From the NCBI RefSeq assembly GCF_001905735.1, contig NZ_LISW01000002.1, forward strand, positions 904,426 to 968,425: a DNA stretch of 64,000 nt, in the 5' to 3' direction. Positions within the stretch are counted from its first letter, which is position 1, and every line of letters begins with the position of its first letter. The stretch comes from Streptomyces sp. CB01249. GTDB lineage: Bacteria; Actinomycetota; Actinomycetes; Streptomycetales; Streptomycetaceae. Shown in pieces: positions 1 to 8,517 of the stretch. Below the pieces are notes generated by a model that worked only from the letters and a program-made list of their open reading frames with translations, searched no databases and was not told the DNA's origin. A program made the translations under genes and the position numbers.

Positions 1-812
1 GCGAGCTGATCGGTAACGTCTCGCTGCGCGTCCTGGACACCGAGCGCCCCGACGCCTGGGAGGTGCAGGGCCGCGGTGAGCTGGCGCTGGCCATCCTGGT
101 CGAGCAGATGCGCCGCGAGGGCTTCGAGATGACCATCGGCAAGCCCCAGGTGGTCACCAAGGACGTCGACGGCAAGACCCACGAGCCCGTCGAGCGCATG
201 ACGATCGACGTGCCCGAGGAGCACATGGGCGCCGTCACGCAGCTCATGGGCGTCCGCAAGGGCCGCATGGACAACATGTCGAACCACGGCTCCGGCTGGG
301 TCCGCATGGAGTTCGTCGTCCCGTCCCGCGGCCTCATCGGCTTCCGTACGGAGTTCCTGACGAACACCCGCGGTACGGGTATCGCGCACTCCATCCACGA
401 GGGCCACGAGCCGTGGTTCGGCACCCTGACGACTCGTAACAACGGTTCGCTGGTCGCCGACCGCGCCGGTGCCGTCACCGCCTTCGCGATGACGAACCTC
501 CAGGAGCGCGGCGTGCTGTTCACCGACCCCGGTACCGAGGTGTACGAGGGCATGATCGTCGGCGAGAACTCGCGCGCCGACGACATGGACGTGAACATCA
601 CCAAGGAGAAGAAGCTCACGAACATGCGGTCCTCGTCGGCCGACTCCTTCGAGGCGATCGTCCCGCCGCGCAAGCTCTCGCTGGAGCAGTCCCTGGAGTT
701 CTGCCGCGACGACGAGTGCGTCGAGGTGACCCCGGAGGCCGTCCGCATCCGCAAGGTCGTCCTCGACCAGAAGGAGCGCAACCGCAGCGCGTCGCGCGCC
801 AAGCACGGCTGA
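1..812 (+). CDS. typA: GTP-binding protein TypA/BipA, C-terminal part
   Basis: The 3' end of a typA/bipA gene, truncated by the left window edge; the reading frame enters at base 3 and 269 residues are visible. TypA is a ribosome-associated translational GTPase of the elongation factor family used in stress adaptation and 50S assembly. The visible part starts near [18 protein letters not shown] and carries the EF-G-like domain V and the TypA-specific C-terminal domain ([44 protein letters not shown]). The G domain lies outside the window. A strong terminator follows 62 nt after the stop, so it is transcribed separately from the peptide importer downstream. Confidence 0.95.
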   Translation, partial: ELIGNVSLRVLDTERPDAWEVQGRGELALAILVEQMRREGFEMTIGKPQVVTKDVDGKTHEPVERMTIDVPEEHMGAVTQLMGVRKGRMDNMSNHGSGWVRMEFVVPSRGLIGFRTEFLTNTRGTGIAHSIHEGHEPWFGTLTTRNNGSLVADRAGAVTAFAMTNLQERGVLFTDPGTEVYEGMIVGENSRADDMDVNITKEKKLTNMRSSSADSFEAIVPPRKLSLEQSLEFCRDDECVEVTPEAVRIRKVVLDQKERNRSASRAKHG

Positions 813-874
813 GCCGGCGCCGGTAGGCGATTTCCGGCCGACGATCCGTCAGCGCAAGGCATTGCCGTAGCCCA

Positions 875-901
875 GGGCCCTCACAGACACTGTGGGGGCC
901 C
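875..901 (+). terminator. terminator of typA
   Basis: GGGCCCTCACAG, a 3-nt ACA loop and CTGTGGGGGCCC pair over 12 bp with one G-U pair. It lies between the typA stop and the next operon. No T-run follows, as is usual in Streptomyces. Confidence 0.8.
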
Positions 902-1273
902 TCGGTCATGGTCAACCGGTTTTAGGCTTGTCTGACCAGCATGTGAGACAAATGCGTCCGATTATCGGAGGTTGCTCTCCGAAACATGTGTTAACAGTCC
1001 GTTTCGGGGGTGTCTGTCTGGGATCGCTTTGTCCGGATTTTGGTCCGCGCAAGGGTCGGATGTTGTCAAACCGAGACCCTTTAAGTGTGGTTTACAGCCC
1101 AGTCGTACTTAATAGTTGGCTCCATTGAGCTCGGGTCAATGGGTCACGCACTGTGGGGAGTGCGCCGACTCACGAGCACACTAAGGGCACTGAAACGATC
1201 ACCGTCAGGGGTGTCGGTGTATCAACCCAGTGCCCTTCTTGTAGTCAAAAGTGGACTCATGAGGAGGAAACCC
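902..1273 (+). promoter_or_regulatory. upstream region of peptide importer locus A
   Basis: This 372-nt stretch has no convincing gene and is less GC-rich than its surroundings (for example around 1080-1120), as expected of a promoter region. I cannot assign a clear -35/-10 pair. It holds the inverted repeat listed at 1183-1237. The ribosome binding site GAGGAGG is at 1261-1267, 6 nt before the chosen start. Confidence 0.5.
1183..1237 (+). promoter_or_regulatory. long-loop inverted repeat in the leader of locus A
   Basis: AAGGGCACTG at 1183-1192 and CAGTGCCCTT at 1228-1237 are perfect 10-bp complements around a 35-nt loop, ending 36 nt before the start codon of the binding-protein gene. It could be an RNA hairpin in the 5' leader or a protein site. 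The perfection of the arms is seen; the function is inferred. Confidence 0.45.
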
Positions 1274-2914
1274 ATGCGTGGTGCCAAGAGCGCCAAGTGG
1301 GTCGCGGGAGCGGCCATCATCGCCCTGGCTGCGACTGCCTGCGGTGGCGGCGACGACGATGCCGACAAGGGCAGCAAGACCGCCAAGGGCGCGGTGAACC
1401 CGGACGGCATCTTCTCCGTCGAGGTCGGCGAGCCGCAGAACCCGCTGCAGCCGGCGAACACGATGGAGTCGAACGGCAGCATCGTCACCGACGCGATCTT
1501 CTCGCAGCTGGTGGACTACGACGCCTCCGGCAAGCTTGAGATGATCAACGCCGAGTCCGTCGACACCAAGGACTCCAAGCTCTGGACGGTCAAGCTCAAG
1601 AAGGACTGGAAGTTCCACGACGGCACCCCCGTCACGGCCGAGTCCTACATCAAGGCCTGGAACTGGGCCGCCAACATCAAGAACGACCAGACCAACGCGT
1701 CCTGGTTCGGCGACATCAAGGGCTACGCGGACGTCCACCCGGACGACGCGAAGGCCAAGCCGAAGTCGGACACCATGTCCGGTCTGAAGAAGGTGGACGA
1801 CTACACGTTCACCATCGAGCTCAACGCCCCGCTGCCGTACTTCTCGTACAAGCTCGGCTACACGGTCTTCTCGCCGCTGCCCGAGTCCTTCTACGCGGAC
1901 CCGAAGGCCGCCGGTGAGAAGCCGGTCGGCAACGGCGCGTACAAGTTCGTCAGCTGGGACCACAAGAAGCAGATCAAGGTCGTCCGCAACGACGACTACA
2001 AGGGTCTCGACAAGGCGAAGAACGGTGGTGTGATCTTCAAGAACTACACCACCCTCGAGACCGCCTACGAGGACCTGAAGTCCGGCAACGTCGACGTGCT
2101 CCGCCAGATCGGCCCGAAGGACCTCCCGGTCTACCGGTCCGACCTCGGCGACCGCGCCGTGGACAAGGCGTACTCCGCCATCCAGACGATCGCCGTCGCG
2201 TTCTACACCGACCAGTGGAAGAACATCGACCCGAAGGTCCTCCAGGGCCTGTCGATGGGCATCGACCGCGACACGATCACCAAGACCGTGCTCCAGGGCA
2301 CCCGCGAGCCCGCCACCGGCTGGGTCGCCAAGGGTGTGCTCGGCTACCAGCCGAACGCCACCGGTGACGTCACCAAGTACGACCCCGCCCAGGCCAAGAA
2401 GCTCATCAAGGAAGGCGGCGGCGTTCCGGGCAACAAGATCTCGATCCAGTTCAACGCCGACGGCGGCCACAAGGAATGGGTCGAGGCGGTCTGCAACAGC
2501 ATCAAGCAGTCCACCGGTGTCAACTGCACCACCGACTCGAAGGCCGACTTCCAGGCCGATACCAACGCGCGTGACGACAAGCAGGTCAAGTCCCTGTACC
2601 GCTCCGGCTGGGTGCTCGACTACCCGGTGAACGCCAACTTCATCTCGGACCTGTTCCGTACCGGCGCCGCGGGCAACCAGGGCGACTTCTCGAACAAGGG
2701 CCTGGACGCGGAGATCAAGAAGGCCGACTCCGCCGCCTCCCTCGAGGACTCCGTCGCCGCGTACCAGAAGATCGAGAAGGAGCTGGTGAACTACATGCCC
2801 TCCATCCCGCTCTGGTACTACAAGGTCAACGCCGGCTACTCGGAGAAGGTCCAGAACGTCGACTACGCGCAGGACGGCGACCCGATCCTGACGCAGGTCG
2901 AGGTCAAGAAGTAA
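1274..2914 (+). CDS. oligopeptide ABC importer, solute-binding lipoprotein (locus A)
   Basis: A 546-residue family 5 (DppA/OppA type) extracellular binding protein that would deliver peptides to the permease encoded next. The N-terminus is a Sec lipoprotein signal (MRGAKSAKWV, hydrophobic stretch, LAATACGGG) with the lipid-bearing Cys near residue 23. Typical family stretches follow (WKFHDGTPVTAESYIKAWN, PVGNGAYKFVSW, LSMGIDRDTI, PSIPLWYY). The ATG at 1274 is chosen because GAGGAGG at 1261-1267 is well spaced; an in-frame ATG at 1259 overlaps that site. It is a close paralogue of the gene at 14019. It is first of five genes and separated from the permease gene by a hairpin. Confidence 0.93.
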   Translation: MRGAKSAKWVAGAAIIALAATACGGGDDDADKGSKTAKGAVNPDGIFSVEVGEPQNPLQPANTMESNGSIVTDAIFSQLVDYDASGKLEMINAESVDTKDSKLWTVKLKKDWKFHDGTPVTAESYIKAWNWAANIKNDQTNASWFGDIKGYADVHPDDAKAKPKSDTMSGLKKVDDYTFTIELNAPLPYFSYKLGYTVFSPLPESFYADPKAAGEKPVGNGAYKFVSWDHKKQIKVVRNDDYKGLDKAKNGGVIFKNYTTLETAYEDLKSGNVDVLRQIGPKDLPVYRSDLGDRAVDKAYSAIQTIAVAFYTDQWKNIDPKVLQGLSMGIDRDTITKTVLQGTREPATGWVAKGVLGYQPNATGDVTKYDPAQAKKLIKEGGGVPGNKISIQFNADGGHKEWVEAVCNSIKQSTGVNCTTDSKADFQADTNARDDKQVKSLYRSGWVLDYPVNANFISDLFRTGAAGNQGDFSNKGLDAEIKKADSAASLEDSVAAYQKIEKELVNYMPSIPLWYYKVNAGYSEKVQNVDYAQDGDPILTQVEVKK

Positions 2915-2939
2915 TCACACCGACGTAGTCCGCGCGCAC

Positions 2940-2972
2940 GCGCGGGACCGACACAGAAGGACGGTCCCGCGC
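2940..2972 (+). terminator. intra-operon hairpin after the binding-protein gene
   Basis: An 11-bp perfect stem (GCGCGGGACCG, 11-nt loop, CGGTCCCGCGC) in the 168-nt gap between the binding-protein and permease genes. It probably acts as a partial terminator or as a 3' mRNA stabiliser, giving more binding protein than permease. Equivalent hairpins follow the other two binding-protein genes. Confidence 0.65.
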
Positions 2973-3082
2973 CTGCCGCACGCAGTGGCCGGGGGGCCCT
3001 TCCACGCAACCGATTCACCCTCAGGGGTAGTCGGCGCGGGGGAGGGCCCGTCGGCTGCCGCCGCCTATTACATGGAGGCATG

Positions 3083-4015
3083 ATGGGGCGCTATGTCGCA
3101 CGACGACTGCTCCAGATGATCCCGGTCTTTCTCGGGACAACGCTGCTGATCTTCCTGATGGTCTACACGCTGCCCGGCGACCCCGTGCGCGGGCTCTTCG
3201 GGGACAAGGGGGCCGATCCGGCCACTCTGGAAGCGATGCGGCACAAGCTCGGACTGGACCAGCCGATTCTGGTGCAGTACTGGGACTACATGAAGGGCAT
3301 GGTCTTTCATGGGGACTTCGGCAACCAGATAGCCAGCGGACGCCCCGTCACCGACGTGCTCGGCGACGCCTTCCCGGTCACCCTGCGACTGGCGGGCATG
3401 GCGTTCGTCATCGAGATCATCCTCGGCATCGGCCTGGGCATGGTCGCGGGTCTGCGGGCCGGCCGGCTGGCCGACAACGTGGTGCTGATCCTGACGCTGC
3501 TGATCATCTCGATCCCCGTCTTCGTGCTGGCGCACATCGTGAAGTCCGTCTTCGCCGACCAGCTGGGGCTGATCTCGCCCAACGTCTCGAACGAGGCGAC
3601 CTGGAGCGAGCTACTGACCCCGGCCATCGTGCTCGGCTCGCTCTCCCTCGCGTACGTGGCGCGACTGACCCGTACGACGATGGCCGAGAACCTGCGGTCC
3701 GACTACATGCGTACGGCCGTCGCCAAGGGACTTCCCAAGAGCCGCATCATCGGTGTGCACCTGATGCGCAACTCGATGATCCCCGTCATCACCTTCCTGG
3801 GCACCGACCTGGGCGCCCTGATGGGCGGTGCGGTCGTCACCGAGTCCGTCTTCAACGTCAAGGGCATCGGCGGCACCATCGTCGAGTCGATCACCCGGCG
3901 TGAAGGCACCACCCTGGTGGGCCTCGTCACCATCCTGGTGCTCGTCTACCTGTTCATGACCCTGATCGTCGACCTGCTGTACGCGGTCCTGGACCCGAGG
4001 ATCCGTTATGCCTGA
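3083..4015 (+). CDS. peptide ABC importer permease, DppB type (locus A)
   Basis: A 310-residue inner-membrane permease. It starts MGRYVARRLLQMIPV with a first membrane helix (FLGTTLLIFLMVYTL) and has the DppB/OppB features: the periplasmic segment after helix 1, the cytoplasmic EAA loop (YMRTAVAKGLPKSR), ALMGGAVVTESVF, and the C-terminus LLYAVLDPRIRYA. The second of two adjacent ATGs is preferred because GGAGG at 3074-3078 is then 4 nt away, not 1 nt, and because the paralogue at 15751 starts with the same MGRYV. The stop overlaps the next gene by 8 nt, so translation is coupled. Confidence 0.92.
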   Translation: MGRYVARRLLQMIPVFLGTTLLIFLMVYTLPGDPVRGLFGDKGADPATLEAMRHKLGLDQPILVQYWDYMKGMVFHGDFGNQIASGRPVTDVLGDAFPVTLRLAGMAFVIEIILGIGLGMVAGLRAGRLADNVVLILTLLIISIPVFVLAHIVKSVFADQLGLISPNVSNEATWSELLTPAIVLGSLSLAYVARLTRTTMAENLRSDYMRTAVAKGLPKSRIIGVHLMRNSMIPVITFLGTDLGALMGGAVVTESVFNVKGIGGTIVESITRREGTTLVGLVTILVLVYLFMTLIVDLLYAVLDPRIRYA

Positions 4016-4955
4016 CGTGACCAAGACCGCACCCGCGCCCGAGGACGTCCACGGCCCCGTCACGGACCCGACCTCCGTGGTGAAGGCCGCCAAGGCGCGC
4101 AGCCTGTGGGGCGACGCCTGGGCCGACCTGCGTCGCAACCCGTACTTCCTGGTGTCGTCCGTCCTCATCGTCATCCTCCTGGTGATAGCCGTCTTCCCCG
4201 GCCTGTTCACCGGGGCCTCGGCGACCCACGCGGACCTCGGGAAGCACTTCCTGAAGAAGCCCGAGCTGAGCAAGATCGGCTCGGAGGGCTGGCTCGGATA
4301 CGACGGGCAGGGCCGCAGCGTCTACGCCCGCGTCATCTACGGCACCCGCGCCTCGATCACCGTCGGCGTCTGCGTCACCGTGCTGGTGACCGTGTTCGGC
4401 GGCCTCATCGGCATGCTGTCCGGTTTCTTCGGCGGCTGGGTCGACGCGATCCTCTCGGGCTTCACCAACATCTTCCTGGGCCTGCCCTTCCTGCTCGGCG
4501 CGATGGTTGTGCTCCAGTCCTTCAGCGAGCGCAAGGTGTGGGTCGTCGTGCTCGCCCTGGCGTTCCTCGGCTGGACGCAGATCGCCCGTGTCATGCGTGG
4601 CGCGGTGATGACCGTCAAGGAGGCCGACTACGTCCAGGCGGCCCGGGCGCTCGGTGCGAGCACCACCCGGATCATGTTCCGGCACATCCTGCCGAACGTG
4701 ATGGCGCCGGTGATCGTCGTCGCCACCATCTCGCTGGGTGTGTACATCTCGGCCGAGGCGACCCTGTCGTACCTGGGCCTCGGTCTCGCCGACCCGACCA
4801 TCTCGTGGGGCATCGACATCTCGACGGGCTCGAACCAGATCCGGGTGGCCCAGCACATCCTGATCTACCCGTCGATCATGCTCAGCATCACCGTTCTGGC
4901 GTTCATCATGCTCGGCGAAGCCGTCCGCAACGCCCTCGATCCGAAGTCGCGATAG
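4008..4955 (+). CDS. peptide ABC importer permease, DppC type (locus A)
   Basis: A 315-residue second permease subunit. It has the DppC-type cytoplasmic N-terminus with SLWGDAWADLRRNP, a first membrane helix, the conserved GYDGQGRSVYARVIYGTR segment, the EAA loop (DYVQAARALGASTTRIMFR) and LPNVMAPVIVVATISLG. It ends AVRNALDPKSR. With the preceding protein it would form the channel. The ATG overlaps the end of the previous gene, and the ATPase gene follows after 10 nt. Confidence 0.92.
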   Translation: MPDVTKTAPAPEDVHGPVTDPTSVVKAAKARSLWGDAWADLRRNPYFLVSSVLIVILLVIAVFPGLFTGASATHADLGKHFLKKPELSKIGSEGWLGYDGQGRSVYARVIYGTRASITVGVCVTVLVTVFGGLIGMLSGFFGGWVDAILSGFTNIFLGLPFLLGAMVVLQSFSERKVWVVVLALAFLGWTQIARVMRGAVMTVKEADYVQAARALGASTTRIMFRHILPNVMAPVIVVATISLGVYISAEATLSYLGLGLADPTISWGIDISTGSNQIRVAQHILIYPSIMLSITVLAFIMLGEAVRNALDPKSR

Positions 4956-4965
4956 GAGGGCGAAC

Positions 4966-6024
4966 GTGGCCACCATCAACAAGACCGCCGAAGTCCCGTC
5001 CGCACGCCGGGGTGACGACCACGTCGGTCCCCTGCTCGAAGTCCGTGACCTGCACGTGGAGTTCCACACCCGCGACGGTGTGGCCAAGGCGGTCAACGGG
5101 GTCAACTACAGCGTGGACGCCGGCGAGACCCTCGCCGTCCTCGGCGAGTCCGGTTCCGGCAAGTCCGTGACGGCGCAGGCCATCATGGGCATCCTCGACA
5201 TGCCGCCCGGCAAGATCCCGCAGGGCGAGATCCTCTTCCGCGGCCAGGACATGCTCAAGATGTCCAACGAGGAGCGCCGGAAGATCCGCGGCCAGAAGAT
5301 CGCCATGATCTTCCAGGACGCGCTGTCCTCGCTGAACCCGGTCCTCACCGTCGGCTACCAGCTCGGCGAGATGTTCCGGGTCCACCAGGGCCTGTCCAAG
5401 AAGGAAGCCCGCGCCAAGGCCATCGAGCTGATGGACCAGGTGAAGATCCCGGCCGCCGCGGCCCGGGTCTCGGACTACCCGCACCAGTTCTCCGGCGGTA
5501 TGCGCCAGCGCATCATGATCGCGATGGCGCTCGCCCTGGAGCCGGACCTGATCATCGCGGACGAGCCGACCACCGCGCTCGACGTGACCGTCCAGGCCCA
5601 GGTGATGGACCTGCTCGCGGAGCTCCAGCGCGAGTACAACATGGGCCTGATCCTGATCACCCACGACCTGGGTGTCGTCGCGGACGTCGCCGACAAGATC
5701 GCCGTGATGTACGCGGGCCGGATCGTCGAGACCGCCCCGGTGCACGAGATCTACAAGCGCCCCGCGCACCCGTACACCAAGGGTCTGCTGGCCTCGATCC
5801 CGCGCCTGGACCAGAAGGGCCAGGAGCTCTTCGCGATCAAGGGCCTGCCGCCCAACCTGCTGCACGTGCCGTCGGGCTGCGCGTTCAACCCGCGCTGCAC
5901 CATGGCCCAGGACATCTGCCGTTCGGACATTCCGGCCCTCCAGCCGGTGACCGAGCAGGACGGCACCGAGCTGGCCGGCCGCCGCAGCGCCTGTCACTTC
6001 TGGAAGGAGACGATCCATGGCTGA
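4966..6024 (+). CDS. peptide ABC importer ATPase, DppD/OppD type (locus A)
   Basis: A 352-residue ABC ATPase. It has Walker A GESGSGKS, the Q loop in [12 protein letters not shown], signature FSGGMRQR, Walker [13 protein letters not shown], and the switch His in [11 protein letters not shown]. The C-terminal oligopeptide-transporter extension has the Cys-containing segment CAFNPRCTMAQDIC, usual in DppD/OppD. The GTG start has GGAGG 8 nt upstream. It should pair with the next ATPase to drive import. It overlaps the next gene by 8 nt. Confidence 0.93.
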   Translation: MATINKTAEVPSARRGDDHVGPLLEVRDLHVEFHTRDGVAKAVNGVNYSVDAGETLAVLGESGSGKSVTAQAIMGILDMPPGKIPQGEILFRGQDMLKMSNEERRKIRGQKIAMIFQDALSSLNPVLTVGYQLGEMFRVHQGLSKKEARAKAIELMDQVKIPAAAARVSDYPHQFSGGMRQRIMIAMALALEPDLIIADEPTTALDVTVQAQVMDLLAELQREYNMGLILITHDLGVVADVADKIAVMYAGRIVETAPVHEIYKRPAHPYTKGLLASIPRLDQKGQELFAIKGLPPNLLHVPSGCAFNPRCTMAQDICRSDIPALQPVTEQDGTELAGRRSACHFWKETIHG

Positions 6025-7162
6025 CATCTCGAAGGAGTCCGTGGACGCCACCCCCAACGTCTCCGAGGTGGAGACCGTCGACGCGGCGAGCGAGGCGGAG
6101 GCCGTAGCCGCCATCGACGCGCCCGTGTCGCAGGGGGAGCCGATCCTCCAGGTGCGCAACCTCGTCAAGCACTTCCCGCTGACGCAGGGCATCCTCTTCA
6201 AGAAGCAGGTCGGCGCCGTCAAGGCCGTCGACGGCATCTCGTTCGACCTGTACGCGGGCGAGACGCTGGGCATCGTCGGCGAGTCCGGCTGTGGCAAGTC
6301 CACCGTCGCCAAGCTGCTGATGACGCTGGAGCGGGCCACCGCCGGCGAGGTCTTCTACAAGGGCCAGGACATCACCAAGCTGTCCGGCCGCGCGCTGAAG
6401 GCCGTCCGCCGCAACATCCAGATGGTGTTCCAGGACCCGTACACCTCGCTCAACCCCCGTATGACGGTGGGCGACATCATCGGCGAGACGTACGAGATCC
6501 ACCCCGAGGTGGCCCCCAAGGGCGACCGGCGGCGGCGTGTCCAGGAGCTCCTGGACGTCGTCGGCCTCAACCCGGAGTACATCAACCGGTACCCGCACCA
6601 GTTCTCCGGCGGTCAGCGCCAGCGCATCGGCATCGCCCGCGGCCTCGCGCTCAACCCGGAGATCATCATCTGCGACGAGCCGGTCTCCGCGCTCGACGTG
6701 TCGGTGCAGGCGCAGGTCGTCAACCTGATGGAGAAGCTCCAGGACGAGTTCAACCTGTCCTACCTCTTCATCGCGCACGACCTGTCGATCGTCCGGCACA
6801 TCTCGGACCGGGTCGGCGTCATGTACCTCGGCAAGATGGCCGAGATCGGTACGGACGTCCAGATCTACGACCACCCGACGCACCCCTACACCCAGGCGCT
6901 GCTGTCGGCCGTCCCGGTTCCCGACCCGGAGGCCCGCGAGGGCCGCGAGCGGATCATCCTCTCCGGTGACGTCCCCTCGCCGGCCAACCCGCCGTCGGGC
7001 TGCCGCTTCCGCACCCGCTGCTGGAAGGCCCAGGACAAGTGCGCCACCGAGGTACCGCTCCTCGCGGTCCCCGAGCGCTTCAAGACCTCGAAGACGCCGG
7101 CCGCCCACGAGTCGGCCTGCCACTTCGCGGAGGAGAAGGACGTGGTGCACGCGGCCTCGTAA
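6017..7162 (+). CDS. peptide ABC importer ATPase, DppF/OppF type (locus A)
   Basis: A 381-residue ABC ATPase. An acidic leader of about 40 residues precedes LQVRNLVKHFPLTQG. Walker A is GESGCGKS, then [17 protein letters not shown], signature FSGGQRQR, Walker [13 protein letters not shown] and switch [10 protein letters not shown]. The C-terminal oligopeptide extension ([15 protein letters not shown]) is present. It is the last gene of locus A, with a perfect terminator 20 nt after the stop. Its core closely resembles the ATPase at 18622, which marks loci A and C as duplicates. Confidence 0.93.
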   Translation: MADISKESVDATPNVSEVETVDAASEAEAVAAIDAPVSQGEPILQVRNLVKHFPLTQGILFKKQVGAVKAVDGISFDLYAGETLGIVGESGCGKSTVAKLLMTLERATAGEVFYKGQDITKLSGRALKAVRRNIQMVFQDPYTSLNPRMTVGDIIGETYEIHPEVAPKGDRRRRVQELLDVVGLNPEYINRYPHQFSGGQRQRIGIARGLALNPEIIICDEPVSALDVSVQAQVVNLMEKLQDEFNLSYLFIAHDLSIVRHISDRVGVMYLGKMAEIGTDVQIYDHPTHPYTQALLSAVPVPDPEAREGRERIILSGDVPSPANPPSGCRFRTRCWKAQDKCATEVPLLAVPERFKTSKTPAAHESACHFAEEKDVVHAAS

Positions 7163-7181
7163 CACCGCGCGCACAACAAAT

Positions 7182-7213
7182 GGCGCCCCGGAACCGATCG
7201 GTTCCGGGGCGCC
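7182..7213 (+). terminator. terminator of peptide importer locus A
   Basis: A 32-nt perfect palindrome (arms start GGCGCCCCGGAACC, centred on GATC) followed by TTT. It is symmetric, so it may also stop transcripts arriving from the minus-strand operon. Confidence 0.88.
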
Positions 7214-7360
7214 TTTCCCGTGTACCGGGAACCGGGCTCGCAGGGTGCTCGGGTCAATGGGCCGTTGCGTGCCCGGTTCCCCCGGCCGGAGCCGTACGGG
7301 GGGCGGGGACCGGTCGGGTCCCGCGCCGGGCGTACGGCCCCGGGGCCGAGGCGAGGGGTG

Positions 7361-8491
7361 TCAGCCTCGCGCCTCGCGGTCTTCGGACCCGCCGTCCTTC
7401 TCCAGGCTCCCGGCGGGCCTCGCGTCCTCCTTGCCGAGGCTCTTGGCGGGCCTCGCGTCCGCCGTACGGGCCTGCGGGACGGCGGCCACCGACTGGGTGT
7501 CCTCCGGGTAGTGGCAGGCCGTCAGGTGGCCCTCACGGCTGCTGGAGACCCGGACCAGCGGGGGCGCCTCGCTCGCGCACTTGTCCGTTGCCTTCCAGCA
7601 CCGGGTGCGGAAGCGGCAGCCCGAGGGCGGGTTGACGGGGGACGGGACGTCACCGGTGAGCCGGATGCGGTCACGGGCCGGGGTGTCGTCCGCGGTGGCC
7701 TCGGGCACGGCGGAGAGCAGCGCCCGGGTGTAGGGGTGACGCGGATTCCCGTACAGGTCGTCGCGGTCCGCGATCTCCACGATCCGGCCGAGGTACATCA
7801 CGGCCACGCGCTGCGAGAAGTGCCGTACGACCGCCAGGTCGTGGGCGATGAACAGGAAGGCGATCCCCAGCTCCTTCTGGAGCTTCTGCAGCAGGTTGAC
7901 CACCTGCGCCTGGATCGACACGTCCAGCGCCGACACCGGCTCGTCCGCCACGATCAGCTTCGGCTCCAGGGCCAGCGCGCGGGCGACCCCGATGCGCTGG
8001 CGCTGACCGCCGGAGAACTCGTGCGGGAAGCGGTTGTAGTGCTCCGGGTTGAGCCCGACCGTCTCCAGCAGCTCCCGCACCCGGGCCTCGCGGCCGCCGG
8101 GCGGCTCGATGCCGTTGACCTCCATCGGCGCCGACACGATCTTGCCGACCGTCTGGCGCGGGTTCAGCGAGGCGTACGGGTCCTGGAAGATCATCTGGAT
8201 CTCGGAGCGGACCGGCGCCAGCTGCTTGCGCCCGGCGTGCGTGATGTCCTGCCCGCGGTAGGTGATCCGGCCCGCGGTCGGTTCGAGGAGCCGGGTGACC
8301 AGCCGGCCCGTGGTCGACTTGCCGCAGCCGGACTCACCGACCAGGCCCAGGCTCTCGCCCTCGGCGACGGTGAAGTCCAGTCCGTCCACGGCCTGGACGG
8401 CCCCGACGGTCCGCCGGATCGGGAAGCCGCCCTTGATCGGGAAGTGCTTGGTGAGTCCGGAGACGTCCAGGAGGGGATCGGTGCTGCTCAT
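7361..8491 (-). CDS. bldKE: oligopeptide ABC importer ATPase, OppF type (BldKE-like)
   Basis: A 376-residue ABC ATPase, last gene of the minus-strand importer. It starts MSSTDPLLDVSGLTKHFPIK and has Walker [23 protein letters not shown], signature FSGGQRQR, Walker [13 protein letters not shown] and switch IAHDLAVVRH. The oligopeptide extension ([14 protein letters not shown]) is followed by an unusual charged tail with the near-repeated words ARPAKSLGKED and ARPAGSLEKDG. No clear ribosome binding site precedes the start; the upstream gene ends 26 nt away, so reinitiation is possible. The bldK name rests on gene order, which matches S. coelicolor bldKA-E. Confidence 0.78.
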   Translation of the reverse strand: MSSTDPLLDVSGLTKHFPIKGGFPIRRTVGAVQAVDGLDFTVAEGESLGLVGESGCGKSTTGRLVTRLLEPTAGRITYRGQDITHAGRKQLAPVRSEIQMIFQDPYASLNPRQTVGKIVSAPMEVNGIEPPGGREARVRELLETVGLNPEHYNRFPHEFSGGQRQRIGVARALALEPKLIVADEPVSALDVSIQAQVVNLLQKLQKELGIAFLFIAHDLAVVRHFSQRVAVMYLGRIVEIADRDDLYGNPRHPYTRALLSAVPEATADDTPARDRIRLTGDVPSPVNPPSGCRFRTRCWKATDKCASEAPPLVRVSSSREGHLTACHYPEDTQSVAAVPQARTADARPAKSLGKEDARPAGSLEKDGGSEDREARG

Positions 8492-8517
8492 GGTGGGAAA
8501 GTCCCGTCTCTTGTACG

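Noticed and set aside
892-1128. Open frame between typA and locus A
   Set aside because: It spans the typA terminator and an AT-richer promoter region, has no ribosome binding site and its product looks like nothing known.
1205-2470. Long minus-strand open frame opposite the locus A binding-protein gene
   Set aside because: Val/Leu/Arg/Asp-rich product typical of antisense frames in high-GC genes; the plus strand encodes a clear family 5 binding protein.
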